A stretch of DNA of 64,000 bases, from assembly GCF_000195595.1 (NCBI RefSeq), contig NZ_GL882511.1, positions 186,001-250,000 of the forward strand, in the 5' to 3' direction. Source of the DNA: Actinomyces sp. oral taxon 170 str. F0386 (GTDB lineage: Bacteria; Actinomycetota; Actinomycetes; Actinomycetales; Actinomycetaceae). Below the pieces are notes generated by a model that made no database searches, had not been told where the DNA came from, and saw nothing but the letters and a program-made list of their open reading frames with translations. Position 1 is the stretch's first letter; each line of letters opens with the position of its first letter. Made by a program: the position numbers and the translations under genes. Shown one piece after another: positions 53,385 through 64,000 of this stretch.

Positions 53385-54701
53385 TCACACCCCGGCGGCG
53401 CGTCGCAGCTCCACGTCCAGACCCTCCGAGCGCATCCGCAGGTCGGTGTAGATGAGGGCGCGGACAGCGGAGTCGAAGGGAAGTGTGGCAGCAGTGACGA
53501 TAGTGCCGAGCAGCACCGAGAAGGCCAGGGTGAGCGTCTCGACGCTCGGCACTGTGGCGGCCAGTATTCCTGCCAGGAGGCTCACGGGAGTCGTCGCTAT
53601 ACCGGTGGCGAAGACGATAATGATGACGGACAGCAGCTGGATGCCCACGATCCTCCAGAAGTTGCCGCGGGTCAGGGTCCACGACCGGGAGATCCCCTCG
53701 AAGACGCCGACGTTCTCCAGGATGAGGGCCGCCGGTGCCAGGCACAGTTTGCAGTACAGGGCGAACACCCCTAGGCCGACAAGCACTATGAGGATGAACA
53801 GGCCCAGGAACGCCAGGAGGACGGTGGCCGCGGCCCCTTGGCGGGAGGAGCCCTCGACCATGCCGGGGACGCCGAGGGCGAAGACAACAGCGACCCAGAT
53901 CCCGATGGCCGCTGCCATGACGGCACTGAGGATGAGCTGAATGATGACCGCCTGGCCGATGAGCGCCCACACGCGCGGCTTGGTCCGTTGCCACACATCG
54001 CCCAAGGACGCCTTGCGGCCAAGAATGGTGCGCGAGACGGTCACGATGAGCAGGCCGGTGAGGATCGAGGAGGCGAGCATGGTCAAGATGCTGCTGATGG
54101 CGGACTGGGCGTAGAGCTCCAGCAAGGATGACAGCTGCTTCTGCACGTCGGCGTCGCTGGGCTGTCCGGAGGACGAGTAGAGCGAGGTGGTGCCGAGCCG
54201 GTTGAGGGAGTAGACGGATCCCGCCGCGGAGATGAGACCGACGATCGTCATCACGGCCAGCGAGGGCACGAACATTGCCTTGGGATTGGCGCGCAGGGAC
54301 TCGAAGGCGCCACCGAGGATCTCCCCGATGGACAGGGGGCGCAAGGGGATGATCGACGGCTTGGGCGCCAGGGCCGATGGGTTGCCGCCGTACCCCGGGT
54401 ACCCGGCGGCGCCGGGGTAGGAGGCGTAGCCGGCGCCGTAACCGGCGGAGTCCGTGTAGCCCTGATACCCCTGTCCGCCGTCTGCCCCGTAGCCCGGCTG
54501 ACCGACCGGCGGTGTCTGATAGCTGCCGTAGCCGGGCGCCCCCTGTGGCGGGTAGGACGAGGCGCCTGTGAACGCCTCGGAGCCTGGGGCCTGCCATCCG
54601 TCCTGGTCGCCTCCGACGAAACCACCACCGGAGGGGGCGGAGGCCTCGCGGTCCGGGTCGCCGCTCGGGTTGACGTCGTCAGAGTGGGGCTCGGTACTCA
54701 T
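53385..54701 (-). CDS. Multi-pass membrane protein (glycerophosphodiesterase membrane-domain/DUF7847-like)
   Basis: 438 residues. Residues 20-120 are Gly/Tyr/Pro/Ser-rich with many GYG-type repeats. IIPLRPLSIGEILGGAFES then marks the start of a domain with about six long helical segments, the pattern of membrane domains linked to glycerophosphoryl diester phosphodiesterases and of DUF7847. Its place as first gene of the DUF4129-DUF4350-MoxR-DUF58 operon is typical. Function unknown. Confidence 0.8.
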   Translation of the reverse strand: MSTEPHSDDVNPSGDPDREASAPSGGGFVGGDQDGWQAPGSEAFTGASSYPPQGAPGYGSYQTPPVGQPGYGADGGQGYQGYTDSAGYGAGYASYPGAAGYPGYGGNPSALAPKPSIIPLRPLSIGEILGGAFESLRANPKAMFVPSLAVMTIVGLISAAGSVYSLNRLGTTSLYSSSGQPSDADVQKQLSSLLELYAQSAISSILTMLASSILTGLLIVTVSRTILGRKASLGDVWQRTKPRVWALIGQAVIIQLILSAVMAAAIGIWVAVVFALGVPGMVEGSSRQGAAATVLLAFLGLFILIVLVGLGVFALYCKLCLAPAALILENVGVFEGISRSWTLTRGNFWRIVGIQLLSVIIIVFATGIATTPVSLLAGILAATVPSVETLTLAFSVLLGTIVTAATLPFDSAVRALIYTDLRMRSEGLDVELRRAAGV

Positions 54702-54882
54702 GGCCCCATGCTGTCATGTCATCACGTCGTGGCGCCCTCCCCCTGGAGGAGGAAATCGCACGCCCGGCTGCGCACCCGTCTCGCTCGGGCGTCAAGACCT
54801 GCTCAGGATGGGCTTAGGAGCCGCCGTGAAGATCACGGTTTGGCCGCAATAATTCCAGCTCCGGCGCACGCTGACGCCATTT

Positions 54883-54904
54883 TTTCCCGTAACTGAAGGG
54901 AAAC
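54883..54904 (+). promoter_or_regulatory. MtrA-box-like and dyad sequence upstream of mtrA
   Basis: GTAAC (54889-54893) and GAAAC (54900-54904) form a direct repeat with period 11, close to the GTAAC-n6-GTAAC type of site I recall for MtrA. TTTCCC (54883-54888) and GGGAAA (54898-54903) form an overlapping dyad. It lies 86 bases before the mtrA start, in the AT-rich part of the 288-bp gap 54702-54989, which holds no gene. Autoregulation is possible. Confidence 0.4.
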
Positions 54905-54989
54905 TCTTAAATTGCTGAGGGAACTGTGGGTGTCATCTCGGCATTGCAGATGTCCCTCGGGTCCCGGGGCTCATGCCAAGATACGGGCT

Positions 54990-55670
54990 ATGAGCACGCG
55001 CATTCTGGTCGTCGACGACGATGCATCCCTGGCCGAGATGATCGGCATCATGCTGGAGTCGGAGAGCTACACGCCCACCCTTTGTCATGACGGGGCCAAG
55101 GCCTTGGACGCCTTCCATGAGGTCAGCCCCGATCTCGTCCTTCTCGACCTCATGCTCCCGGGGCTCGACGGCGTCGAGATCTGCCGGCTCATCCGCTCCG
55201 AGTCCGACGTGCCGATCATCATGCTGACGGCGCGGACCGACACCCAGGACGTCGTCGCCGGTCTCGAGGCCGGGGCGGACGACTACGTGACCAAGCCCTT
55301 CAAGTCCAAGGAGCTGCTGGCTCGTGTCTCCACCCGTCTGCGTCGCACCAACCCGGGTGCGGCCGAGCACGTGCGTGCCGGGGACCTCGACATCGACGTC
55401 GCCGGTCATCAGGTCAAGCGCGGGGAGACGGTCATCGCCCTGACTCCGCTGGAGTTCGAGCTGCTGGTGACCCTGGCCCGCTCGCCGTGGAAGGTCTTCA
55501 CCCGCGAGGAGCTGCTCAGTCAGGTCTGGGGCTACCAGCACCCGGCCGACACCCGCCTGGTCAATGTCCACGTCCAGCGCCTGCGGGCCAAGATCGAGAA
55601 GGACCCCGAGCGCCCCTCGATCGTGGTGACGGTGCGCGGTGTCGGCTACAGGGTCGGCGAATCCGCGTGA
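54990..55670 (+). CDS. mtrA: Response regulator MtrA
   Basis: 226 residues, OmpR/PhoB family. The receiver has the acidic pocket VVDDDAS, phospho-acceptor Asp53 (LVLLDLMLPGLDG) and Lys102 (YVTKPF). The DNA-binding winged helix follows with LTPLEFELLVTLARSPWKVF and RLVNVHVQRLRAKIE. Gene order with mtrB and lpqB identifies it as MtrA, the actinobacterial regulator of cell-wall hydrolases and division. I set the start at the ATG 54990 (MSTRILVVDDD). A CAAGAT -10-like box 7 bases upstream hints at a leaderless start. Confidence 0.96.
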   Translation: MSTRILVVDDDASLAEMIGIMLESESYTPTLCHDGAKALDAFHEVSPDLVLLDLMLPGLDGVEICRLIRSESDVPIIMLTARTDTQDVVAGLEAGADDYVTKPFKSKELLARVSTRLRRTNPGAAEHVRAGDLDIDVAGHQVKRGETVIALTPLEFELLVTLARSPWKVFTREELLSQVWGYQHPADTRLVNVHVQRLRAKIEKDPERPSIVVTVRGVGYRVGESA

Positions 55671-55691
55671 GCGACGGCGCATCGGGCGCCC

Positions 55692-55697
55692 TACAAT
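55692..55697 (+). promoter_or_regulatory. -10 box TACAAT inside the mtrA-mtrB gap
   Basis: TACAAT lies 7 bases before the ATG at 55705 and overlaps the ATG at 55696. It is a near-perfect -10 hexamer, so mtrB may have an extra leaderless promoter starting translation at 55705. Confidence 0.45.
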
Positions 55698-57585
55698 GAA
55701 CCCGATGCGTAATTCAGGGGGCACGTCGATGGGGCCATCGATGGGCACGGAGGAACGGGTCGTCCGGCGTCTGCCCCTGCCGGGGCTGCTGCGCCGCAGC
55801 CTTGAGGTGCGCATGGTGTGCACCGCCACCGTCATCGGTCTGCTGCTCATCGTGCTGCTGCTGACCTTCGTGACCGACCGGATCCGGTCGGAGGTGTTCG
55901 CCGACCAGCGCGACGTCATTCTCGCTGACGCCGCGTTGCGCGCCAGCGTCGCCCAGGCCGAGTTCGACTCCACCACCGCCGTCACCGTCGACGAGGTCTC
56001 CGCCACCGCGGAGCAGCAGGTCAACGGTGCCAAGAACTCGATCTCCTCCTCAGGCGGAGTGGGCGTCCTCATGCTGCGCAACAAGGAGGAGACCTCGACG
56101 ACGGTCGTCAACGATCTGGAGACCGACACCCGACTGCGCTCCCTCATCACCGACGAGATGTCCCGAGCCCTCGACGAGGGCGGGGCCCGCTCGCAGTACT
56201 GGCAGTCGGTGGCCGTCCCCAATGACGAGGGCGGCACGGACCCGGGTCTCATCGTCGGTACGCGGGTGAGTCTGCCGCTGGCCGGGGAGTACGACCTCTA
56301 CCTCGTCTACAGCCTGGCCAGCGAGCAGCGCATCGTCTCCCTGGCCTCGCGCAACATCACCATCGGCGGTCTGGGCTTCCTGGCCATCCTCATCGTGGTG
56401 GTGTGGGCCTTCACCCGCTGGGTGCTCAGCCCCGTGCGGCACACCGCCCGGGCCGCCGAGCGCCTGGCCTCCGGGCTGCTGGCCGAGCGCCTGAGCATCG
56501 AGGGCGAGGACGAGATCTCCACCCTGGCCAGATCCTTCAACCATATGGCGGCCTCGCTGGAGGACCAGATCGAGCGCCTGGAGTCCCTGTCCAAGGTGCA
56601 GCGCCTCTTCGTCTCCGACGTCTCCCACGAGCTGCGCACCCCGCTGGCCTCGATCCGCCTGGCCACCGAGCAGATCCAGGACGCGCGCGAGGAGATCTCC
56701 GACCCCTTCGCCCTGCGCAGCATCCAGGTGCTGTCCAGCTCGGTGGACCGGTTCGAGACCATGCTCACCGACCTGCTGGACATCTCCCGCATCGACTCCG
56801 GCAACGTCAAGCTCCGTCTGGAGGAGGTCGACCTCGCCCAGGTCGTCGACACCGTCATCGAGACCACCCAGTTCCACTTCGACGCCACCGGGACCGAGCT
56901 GCGCCTCCACCTTCCCGAGGAGCCGGCCACCGCCGAGGTCGACGTCACCCGTGTCGAGCGCATCGTCCGCAACCTCGTCGTCAACGCCCTCGAGCACGGT
57001 GAGGGCAAGCCGCTGGACGTCACCGTCGCAGTGGACGACGACGCGGTGGCGGTGCGGGTGCGCGACCACGGCATCGGGATGAGCCCCGACGTCGTCGCCA
57101 AGGTCTTCGACCGCTTCTACCGCGCCGACCCCTCGCGCAAGCGCAGCCTGGGAGGGACCGGTCTGGGCCTGTCCATCGCCATGGAGGACGCCCGTCTGCA
57201 CGGTGGCCGCTTGTCGGCCTGGGGATGGCCGGCCGACGGCGCCTCCTTTCTGCTGGTCCTGCCCCGCGCTCAGGGGGCCGACGGCGGCCCGGGCCGGCTG
57301 AGTGGCCCCGGCCCCCTCGAGCTCGTCCCCGAGGACGCGCCTGCGGTGGCCCGCGCCGGTATCCCGGTTGACGAGGACTCGTCCTTCTCCCCGGTCGGCC
57401 CTCTGGGGCCGGCCCCGGCCACGCGCCGGGCGCGCCAGAGCGTCGTCCTGGGCGACATCCCCCTGGCCGGGGAGAGCCACGACGCGGTCACCGAGGACGT
57501 CGGCCGTGTCGTCGTCGTCCTGCCCGGTCAGGAGCCGGTCACCCGCACGCCCGAAGAGGCCGATGAGGAGGGCCGGCGCCGATGA
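55696..57585 (+). CDS. mtrB: Sensor histidine kinase MtrB
   Basis: 629 residues. Two membrane segments (about 45-67 and 217-240) enclose an extracytoplasmic sensor part, followed by a HAMP domain. The dimerisation domain has His311 in VSHELRTPLAS, and the ATPase domain has NLVVNALEHG, DHGIGMSP and GGTGLGLSIA. It phosphorylates MtrA. A proline/glycine-rich tail of about 100 residues extends past the kinase. Neither candidate start (55696 or 55705) has a ribosome site; see the -10 box at 55692. The stop overlaps lpqB (ATGA). Confidence 0.95.
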   Translation: MNPMRNSGGTSMGPSMGTEERVVRRLPLPGLLRRSLEVRMVCTATVIGLLLIVLLLTFVTDRIRSEVFADQRDVILADAALRASVAQAEFDSTTAVTVDEVSATAEQQVNGAKNSISSSGGVGVLMLRNKEETSTTVVNDLETDTRLRSLITDEMSRALDEGGARSQYWQSVAVPNDEGGTDPGLIVGTRVSLPLAGEYDLYLVYSLASEQRIVSLASRNITIGGLGFLAILIVVVWAFTRWVLSPVRHTARAAERLASGLLAERLSIEGEDEISTLARSFNHMAASLEDQIERLESLSKVQRLFVSDVSHELRTPLASIRLATEQIQDAREEISDPFALRSIQVLSSSVDRFETMLTDLLDISRIDSGNVKLRLEEVDLAQVVDTVIETTQFHFDATGTELRLHLPEEPATAEVDVTRVERIVRNLVVNALEHGEGKPLDVTVAVDDDAVAVRVRDHGIGMSPDVVAKVFDRFYRADPSRKRSLGGTGLGLSIAMEDARLHGGRLSAWGWPADGASFLLVLPRAQGADGGPGRLSGPGPLELVPEDAPAVARAGIPVDEDSSFSPVGPLGPAPATRRARQSVVLGDIPLAGESHDAVTEDVGRVVVVLPGQEPVTRTPEEADEEGRRR

Positions 57586-59360
57586 AGCAGCCGATGCATC
57601 GCAACGCGCTCGCCGAGGGCCGCGAGCACGCCGGGGGCCCAGAGGGCCGGGACCCCGGGGGGAGCCTTGTGACCCCATCACTGACGCGCCGTGGTGCGCT
57701 GGGAGTGCTCTCGGCCGCCGCAGGCGTGCTGGCCGGGTGCACGGCGCTGCCGAGCTCCAGTGGCGTCACCCGCTCCGGGGTGGCCGCCTCCGACACCAAT
57801 GCGCTCATCGAGACTGCTCCCGGGCCGGGTGAGGGCGACTCCGCCGAGGACGTCGTCAACGGATTCCTGCGCGCCGCCATCGCCGGATTCTCCGACGACT
57901 TCACCACTGCCAAGCAGTTCCTCACCGAACGCACCGCCGCGCAGTGGAAGCCCCTGGAGACGGTGAGTGCCTACAACGGGTCGACCGAGCCGCAGGTCTC
58001 CGTAGCGGCCGACGGCTCCTTCAAGGTGACCTCCGGGCAGGTGGGGGTCCTGGACTCCCTGGGTGTCTTCACCCCCGCCCAGGAGGGGGCCACCTATGTC
58101 GGTGAGTTCTCCCTGGCGACCAACTCCACCGGGCAGTGGCGCATCACCGGGCTGCCTCACGGGATCCTGCTGCCCTTCTCCCGGCTCATGCAGAACTTCG
58201 CGGTCAGCTCCCTGGCCTTCCTGTCGCAGGACCGGACCAGATTCGTCTCCGAGCTGAGGTGGTACCTGCGCAGCTCGCAGGCCGACTCCCTCGTCTCCGG
58301 GCTGCTGGCCGGGCCCTCCTCCTGGCTGTCGGGCGGGGCCTTCACCCTCATCCCGCGCAACGCCGAGCCGGCCGGCCGGGGCGTCGTCGTCGAGGCCGGT
58401 ACCGCCACCGTTCACCTGAGCGCCGACTCCGACCCCGCCTCGGAGGACTCCCGCCGGCTCATGGTGGCTCAGATCGAGCAGAGTCTCGTCCAGATCAGTG
58501 GGATCGACCGGGTCCGGGTGCTCGCAGGCACCGTCGATCTCGGTGCGCCCGCCCAGCTGACGCCGATGGCCCCGGAGGTCGGTGGCATCGTGGGGATGTC
58601 GGAGGGCGCCGTCGTGCGCGGTACGGGTTCGAGCCGCGTCACCCTGGCGACCGATCGGGCCCTGGGGACCGGCGATGCCCGCAGCCCGAGCCTCGGTGCG
58701 GACGGGACCGTCTACGCGCTGTCGGCCTCCAGCCTGCTGCGTCTGCCTCAGGGGCAGGACTCCGCCAGCGTCATCCTGTCCGTGGGGGACCCCTCCGCGG
58801 GCGCCGGGGGACTGGGCGCGCCGCTGGGAGACCGGCACGGCTGGGCCTGGCTGCTGGCCGAGGGGCAGCTCACCGCCGTCAACGGCTCGGGGCAGCGCGC
58901 CTCCCTGGAGTCATCCTGGCTGCAGGAGGCCGCCATCGCTGCCTTCGACCTGTCCGTGGAGTCCGAGCGGATCGCCGTGCGGCGATCCGACGGCCGGGTT
59001 GCCGTTGCCGTCATCATCCGGGAGCAGGACGGCCGCCCCAAGGGGCTGGGGCCCGCTCTGGAGATGCCTCGCGCCGGTGGCGCGGGCACGAGCGGCATCT
59101 CCTGGTGCGCCCCTAACGCCGTGTGCGTCCTGGCCGACAGCAGCGCCGAGGGGAGTGGCGTGCCCGAGGTGCGCCTCGTCCAGATCGGCGGTGCGGTCAA
59201 CACGCTCGTGGGTGTGAAGGAGGCTCATTCCGTCATCTCCGACCGCTCCGAGGAGTCCCTCCTCCTCATCGGCGACGGTGGCAAGACCTGGCAACGCCGT
59301 GGGGCGATGTGGAGGGTGCTCACCTCGGAGGTCACCGATCCCTCCTTCCCGCTTCCCTGA
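57582..59360 (+). CDS. lpqB: Lipoprotein LpqB
   Basis: 592 residues. A lipobox (GVLAGC, Cys53 from this start) marks an exported lipoprotein, with a GerMN domain after about residue 230 and a beta-propeller-like C-terminal part. LpqB interacts with MtrB outside the membrane in other actinobacteria. The ATG overlaps the mtrB stop by four bases with AGGAGG 10 bases ahead, but the signal n-region is then unusually long; a GTG at 57669 with GGGAG 4 bases upstream would give a normal 24-residue signal. LTRRGALG before the hydrophobic core resembles a twin-arginine motif. Confidence 0.93.
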   Translation: MKQPMHRNALAEGREHAGGPEGRDPGGSLVTPSLTRRGALGVLSAAAGVLAGCTALPSSSGVTRSGVAASDTNALIETAPGPGEGDSAEDVVNGFLRAAIAGFSDDFTTAKQFLTERTAAQWKPLETVSAYNGSTEPQVSVAADGSFKVTSGQVGVLDSLGVFTPAQEGATYVGEFSLATNSTGQWRITGLPHGILLPFSRLMQNFAVSSLAFLSQDRTRFVSELRWYLRSSQADSLVSGLLAGPSSWLSGGAFTLIPRNAEPAGRGVVVEAGTATVHLSADSDPASEDSRRLMVAQIEQSLVQISGIDRVRVLAGTVDLGAPAQLTPMAPEVGGIVGMSEGAVVRGTGSSRVTLATDRALGTGDARSPSLGADGTVYALSASSLLRLPQGQDSASVILSVGDPSAGAGGLGAPLGDRHGWAWLLAEGQLTAVNGSGQRASLESSWLQEAAIAAFDLSVESERIAVRRSDGRVAVAVIIREQDGRPKGLGPALEMPRAGGAGTSGISWCAPNAVCVLADSSAEGSGVPEVRLVQIGGAVNTLVGVKEAHSVISDRSEESLLLIGDGGKTWQRRGAMWRVLTSEVTDPSFPLP

Positions 59361-59390
59361 CCCACGGTCCCGCAGTGGTCCCGCACACGT

Positions 59391-59437
59391 GATTCCGGGT
59401 GCCCCCAGTCGCATGGAACCGTGGAACACCCGGAATC
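59391..59437. terminator. Inverted repeat between lpqB and hpf
   Basis: GATTCCGGGTG (59391-59401) pairs perfectly with CACCCGGAATC (59427-59437) around a 25-nt loop, in the convergent gap. It probably ends transcription in both directions, although the loop is long. Confidence 0.6.
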
Positions 59438-59467
59438 AGGGCCGGTTGGGCCGGGCGCGATGCAGGG

Positions 59468-60118
59468 CTAGAGCACCTGTGCGTCCAGGCGGATGACGCC
59501 GTAGGTCCATCCGTGGCGGTGATAGACGGCGCACGGCTGCTTGGAGGACTTCTCGATGAATAGGTAGAAGGGGTGTCCCACGAGCTCCATCTGGTAGAGG
59601 GCCTCGTCGACGGTCATCGGCCTGGCCTCGTGCAGCTTCTGGCGCACGATCACCGGGGAGTCGCCGAGCTGGGCCTCAACCGCCACACCGGGCTCGGTGG
59701 GGGCGGAGGGGGAGTCCTCGATCGGCGCGTCACCGGTCTCGGGAACGACGGGCTCGTCCGGGACGGGTGCCGCCTGGAGCCCCTCGTTCAGGGCGGCCAC
59801 GGCGTGACGGCGGTGGTGGTCCTTCTTGCGGTCCCGAGCCCGGCGAAGGCGCTCGGTCAGTTTTCCCATGGCGATATCAAAGGCGGCGAAGCGGTCCGAG
59901 GAGGATGCCTCTGCCCGAATGACGGGGCCCTTGGAGACGACGGTGATCTCTACTCTCTCGGCGGTGTCGGCCTGACGCGGGTTGCGCTCGTGGGTGACCT
60001 CCACCTCGACGCGCTGGACCCGGGGGTCGAACTGCTCTACCTTGACGGCCTTGTCCTCGACGTAGTCGCGCAGGCGAGAGCTGATCTCGGCATTGCGACC
60101 GACGACGGTGATATCCAT
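59468..60118 (-). CDS. hpf: Ribosome hibernation-promoting factor (long HPF)
   Basis: 216 residues. The N-terminal S30AE domain runs from MDITVVGRNAEISSRLRDYV to about residue 110, with an RRARDRKKDHHRR basic patch, a variable acidic linker, and the C-terminal dimerisation domain RPMTVDEALYQMELVGHPF ending in YHRHGWTYGVIRL. Long HPF joins two 70S ribosomes into inactive 100S dimers in stationary phase. The ATG at 60118 is the family start; an upstream extension to 60310 is rejected. Confidence 0.95.
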   Translation of the reverse strand: MDITVVGRNAEISSRLRDYVEDKAVKVEQFDPRVQRVEVEVTHERNPRQADTAERVEITVVSKGPVIRAEASSSDRFAAFDIAMGKLTERLRRARDRKKDHHRRHAVAALNEGLQAAPVPDEPVVPETGDAPIEDSPSAPTEPGVAVEAQLGDSPVIVRQKLHEARPMTVDEALYQMELVGHPFYLFIEKSSKQPCAVYHRHGWTYGVIRLDAQVL

Positions 60119-60146
60119 GGTGGAACCTCTTTCTGGGCTCGTGGGC

Positions 60147-60162
60147 CGGTCCTGAAGGACCG
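60147..60162 (-). promoter_or_regulatory. 16-bp dyad in the hpf leader
   Basis: CGGTCCT (60147-60153) and AGGACCG (60156-60162) flank two bases. It lies 29 bases upstream of the hpf start codon within a 281-bp gap (60119-60399) that has no other feature I can identify. It could be an operator or a leader hairpin. Confidence 0.35.
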
Positions 60163-60399
60163 TGTGCGACAAGTACCCGCCACTTCTCACGGCGGGATCG
60201 GGACTGGTGTCATCACCTCCTGTCACCTCGTGAAGGGCCCTGGAGCACCGAGGCGGGGACCCGGTCGACTGTCCTTGTCGACGTCGGGAATCGCCTGTGC
60301 GTTGTGCCACATAAGGTACACCATGTGGGGCTGTTCACGCGTCCCTTTCATGCGCGCCGCGCCCTGAGGACACCTCTGATCGCCGCAGGCGGACAGGTC

Positions 60400-61257
60400 C
60401 TAGGGAGCCGTATCAATGATCGAGGCACGTGCTGCCGCGGCCATTGCGACGGCCGCGGGCCTGGCCGGGACCGTGACGCGCGCGTGCGCCGGCGGCGGGG
60501 CGGCACTCAGAGTCAGGGCGCCCAGAACCCGGCCGCCGGCTGTCTCCAGCGCCCGGGCGCAGGCGCCCAGGGTGGCTCCGGTGGTGACGACGTCGTCGAT
60601 CAGCAGGACCGGCAGCCCGGCGACCGGAGTCAGCAGACGCGGGGCGACGGCGCGATTACCCCGCCGCTGACGTGCCGAGCGACCTGCCTGATGGGCCCCG
60701 CCGCCCCGGCGACGCAGCAGATCCGTGCTCAGCACGAGTGGCGCGCGGCCCCCAGGAGCCCACTGCTCAGCGATGCCCTGAGCGACGACGTCGGCCAGGT
60801 GTGCCGCCACCAGCCGGCCGCGCAGCCGACGTACGGCACCGGAGGGGGCGGGGACCACGAGCAGGGCCCGGGCGGCGGGGGAGGGAGAGGCCCAGATCTC
60901 CTGTGGCGGGTGCGCCCGCGCCCACCAGCGCCCCAGACGCCGACCGGAATGCGCCATCACCTCCGTCAGGTCCTCCCGTGAGCCGTTCTTCCACCCCAGG
61001 ACCATGGTGCGCATCGGCCCGGTGTAGGTCGCCAGAGACAGGATGGCGAGGTCGCCCGCGGCCTCGGCGTGCTCGACGGTGAAGGGTTCGCTCTCGAGCA
61101 GCTCGCGGCACTGTGGGCACAGCGTCGTCTCCCAGCGCCCACAGCCCGCGCAGCTGACCGGCAGGCCCAGGGACAGTCCCGGTGAGAACCCGGTGGACAG
61201 TCCGTCCAGCAGGCGGCGGGCGGCGGAGGGCTGAGGGGCGGGTGCGCGGTGCGTCAT
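60400..61257 (-). CDS. ComF-family phosphoribosyltransferase-like protein
   Basis: 285 residues. A zinc finger CAGCGRWETTLCPQC opens the protein near residue 35. The C-terminal part has the PRPP-binding loop VLLIDDVVTTGATLGACARAL (as separate strand and loop) typical of type I phosphoribosyltransferases. ComF relatives act in DNA uptake in competent bacteria, but the role in actinobacteria is not known; it is regularly found between hpf and lpqB or secA. Start ATG 61257; the apparently longer minus-strand frame to 63921 is an antisense shadow of secA. Confidence 0.9.
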   Translation of the reverse strand: MTHRAPAPQPSAARRLLDGLSTGFSPGLSLGLPVSCAGCGRWETTLCPQCRELLESEPFTVEHAEAAGDLAILSLATYTGPMRTMVLGWKNGSREDLTEVMAHSGRRLGRWWARAHPPQEIWASPSPAARALLVVPAPSGAVRRLRGRLVAAHLADVVAQGIAEQWAPGGRAPLVLSTDLLRRRGGGAHQAGRSARQRRGNRAVAPRLLTPVAGLPVLLIDDVVTTGATLGACARALETAGGRVLGALTLSAAPPPAHARVTVPARPAAVAMAAAARASIIDTAP

Positions 61258-61424
61258 GCCCTTCACTGTGCGGGCTGCTGCGGTCCTGCCGCTTTCGAGG
61301 ATGCCCGCGGTCCACAGCGGGACGGGCCGGGGGCTGTCATCATGGCCTGTGGCTCCGTGCCCGTCCCGTGTCCTCGGTGGGAAGAATCTCGGCACTGGAA
61401 GGACCGTTGCCCACCGGGGTCCAC

Positions 61425-61430
61425 TAGAGT
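61425..61430 (+). promoter_or_regulatory. Candidate -10 TAGAGT for secA
   Basis: TAGAGT lies 128 bases before the secA start in the 300-bp divergent gap 61258-61557, without a good -35. Nothing else is recognised in the gap. Confidence 0.3.
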
Positions 61431-61557
61431 ACGGAAGCAGGTAGCCGGTGAGACCTGTGCCGATAGCCGATACCGGGCACATCCACGCTGATCCCGCTCG
61501 TTCGGCCTCGGTCTCATCGTCGCTCTTCGCAACAGACGTCCCAAGGGAGAATGCAGC

Positions 61558-64000
<2,443 letters not shown>

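Overview
The window looks like part of the chromosome of a high-GC actinobacterium, most probably an Actinomyces-type member of the Actinomycetaceae. The evidence is strongly GC-biased codon use on both strands and two gene orders typical of actinobacteria: mtrA-mtrB-lpqB / hpf / comF / secA, and manA / TIGR03089 / whiB2 / large glycosyltransferase / DUF5719 / zincin-like protein / DUF3499 / Trm112-like. The species call is inferred from gene content; no rRNA or species marker is present. I saw no tRNA, rRNA, CRISPR array, IS element, phage gene or replication origin.

Layout. (1) 1-38 kb is a large, strand-mixed cell-surface glycan region. It holds the four dTDP-L-rhamnose genes at separate places (rmlB 4.5 kb, rmlD 24.9 kb, rmlA 33.5 kb, rmlC 34.6 kb) and two further SDR sugar-nucleotide epimerases. 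It also has two RgpF-like proteins, a Wzm/Wzt-type ABC exporter, about seven soluble-type glycosyltransferases, two GT2 or GT2-plus-DUF2304 polyprenyl-sugar modules, several polytopic GT-C-like proteins, a Wzx-like flippase and two membrane O-acyltransferases. (2) 37-47 kb is the manA-whiB2 block, with a 1320-residue membrane glycosyltransferase coupled to whiB2 and to a DUF5719 protein. (3) 47-54.7 kb is a MoxR / DUF58 / DUF4350 / DUF4129 / RDD / SpoIIM membrane-stress-type cluster. (4) 55-64 kb is mtrAB-lpqB, hpf, comF and the 5' part of secA, which runs off the right edge.

How it fits together. The first 38 kb would make nucleotide sugars (dTDP-rhamnose and perhaps dTDP-6-deoxy-L-talose, plus mannose-derived donors), assemble one or more rhamnose-rich polymers, acylate them and export them. 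The most notable theme is a phosphocholine system spread over about 28 kb. It consists of a three-part HTH-LicC-LicA protein (choline kinase plus CTP:phosphocholine cytidylyltransferase with its own DNA-binding domain), a LicD phosphocholine transferase, and a secreted amidase/glucosaminidase with eight choline-binding-type aromatic repeats. Together they suggest that this organism decorates a wall glycopolymer with phosphocholine and anchors at least one murein hydrolase to it. The promoter region of the LicC-LicA gene carries nested inverted repeats that could be the operator for its own HTH domain.

Several genes appear to start directly after a TAnnnT -10 box, suggesting leaderless transcripts. 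A 54-nt dispersed repeat sits at two convergent gene junctions, and strong hairpin terminators separate most convergent units.
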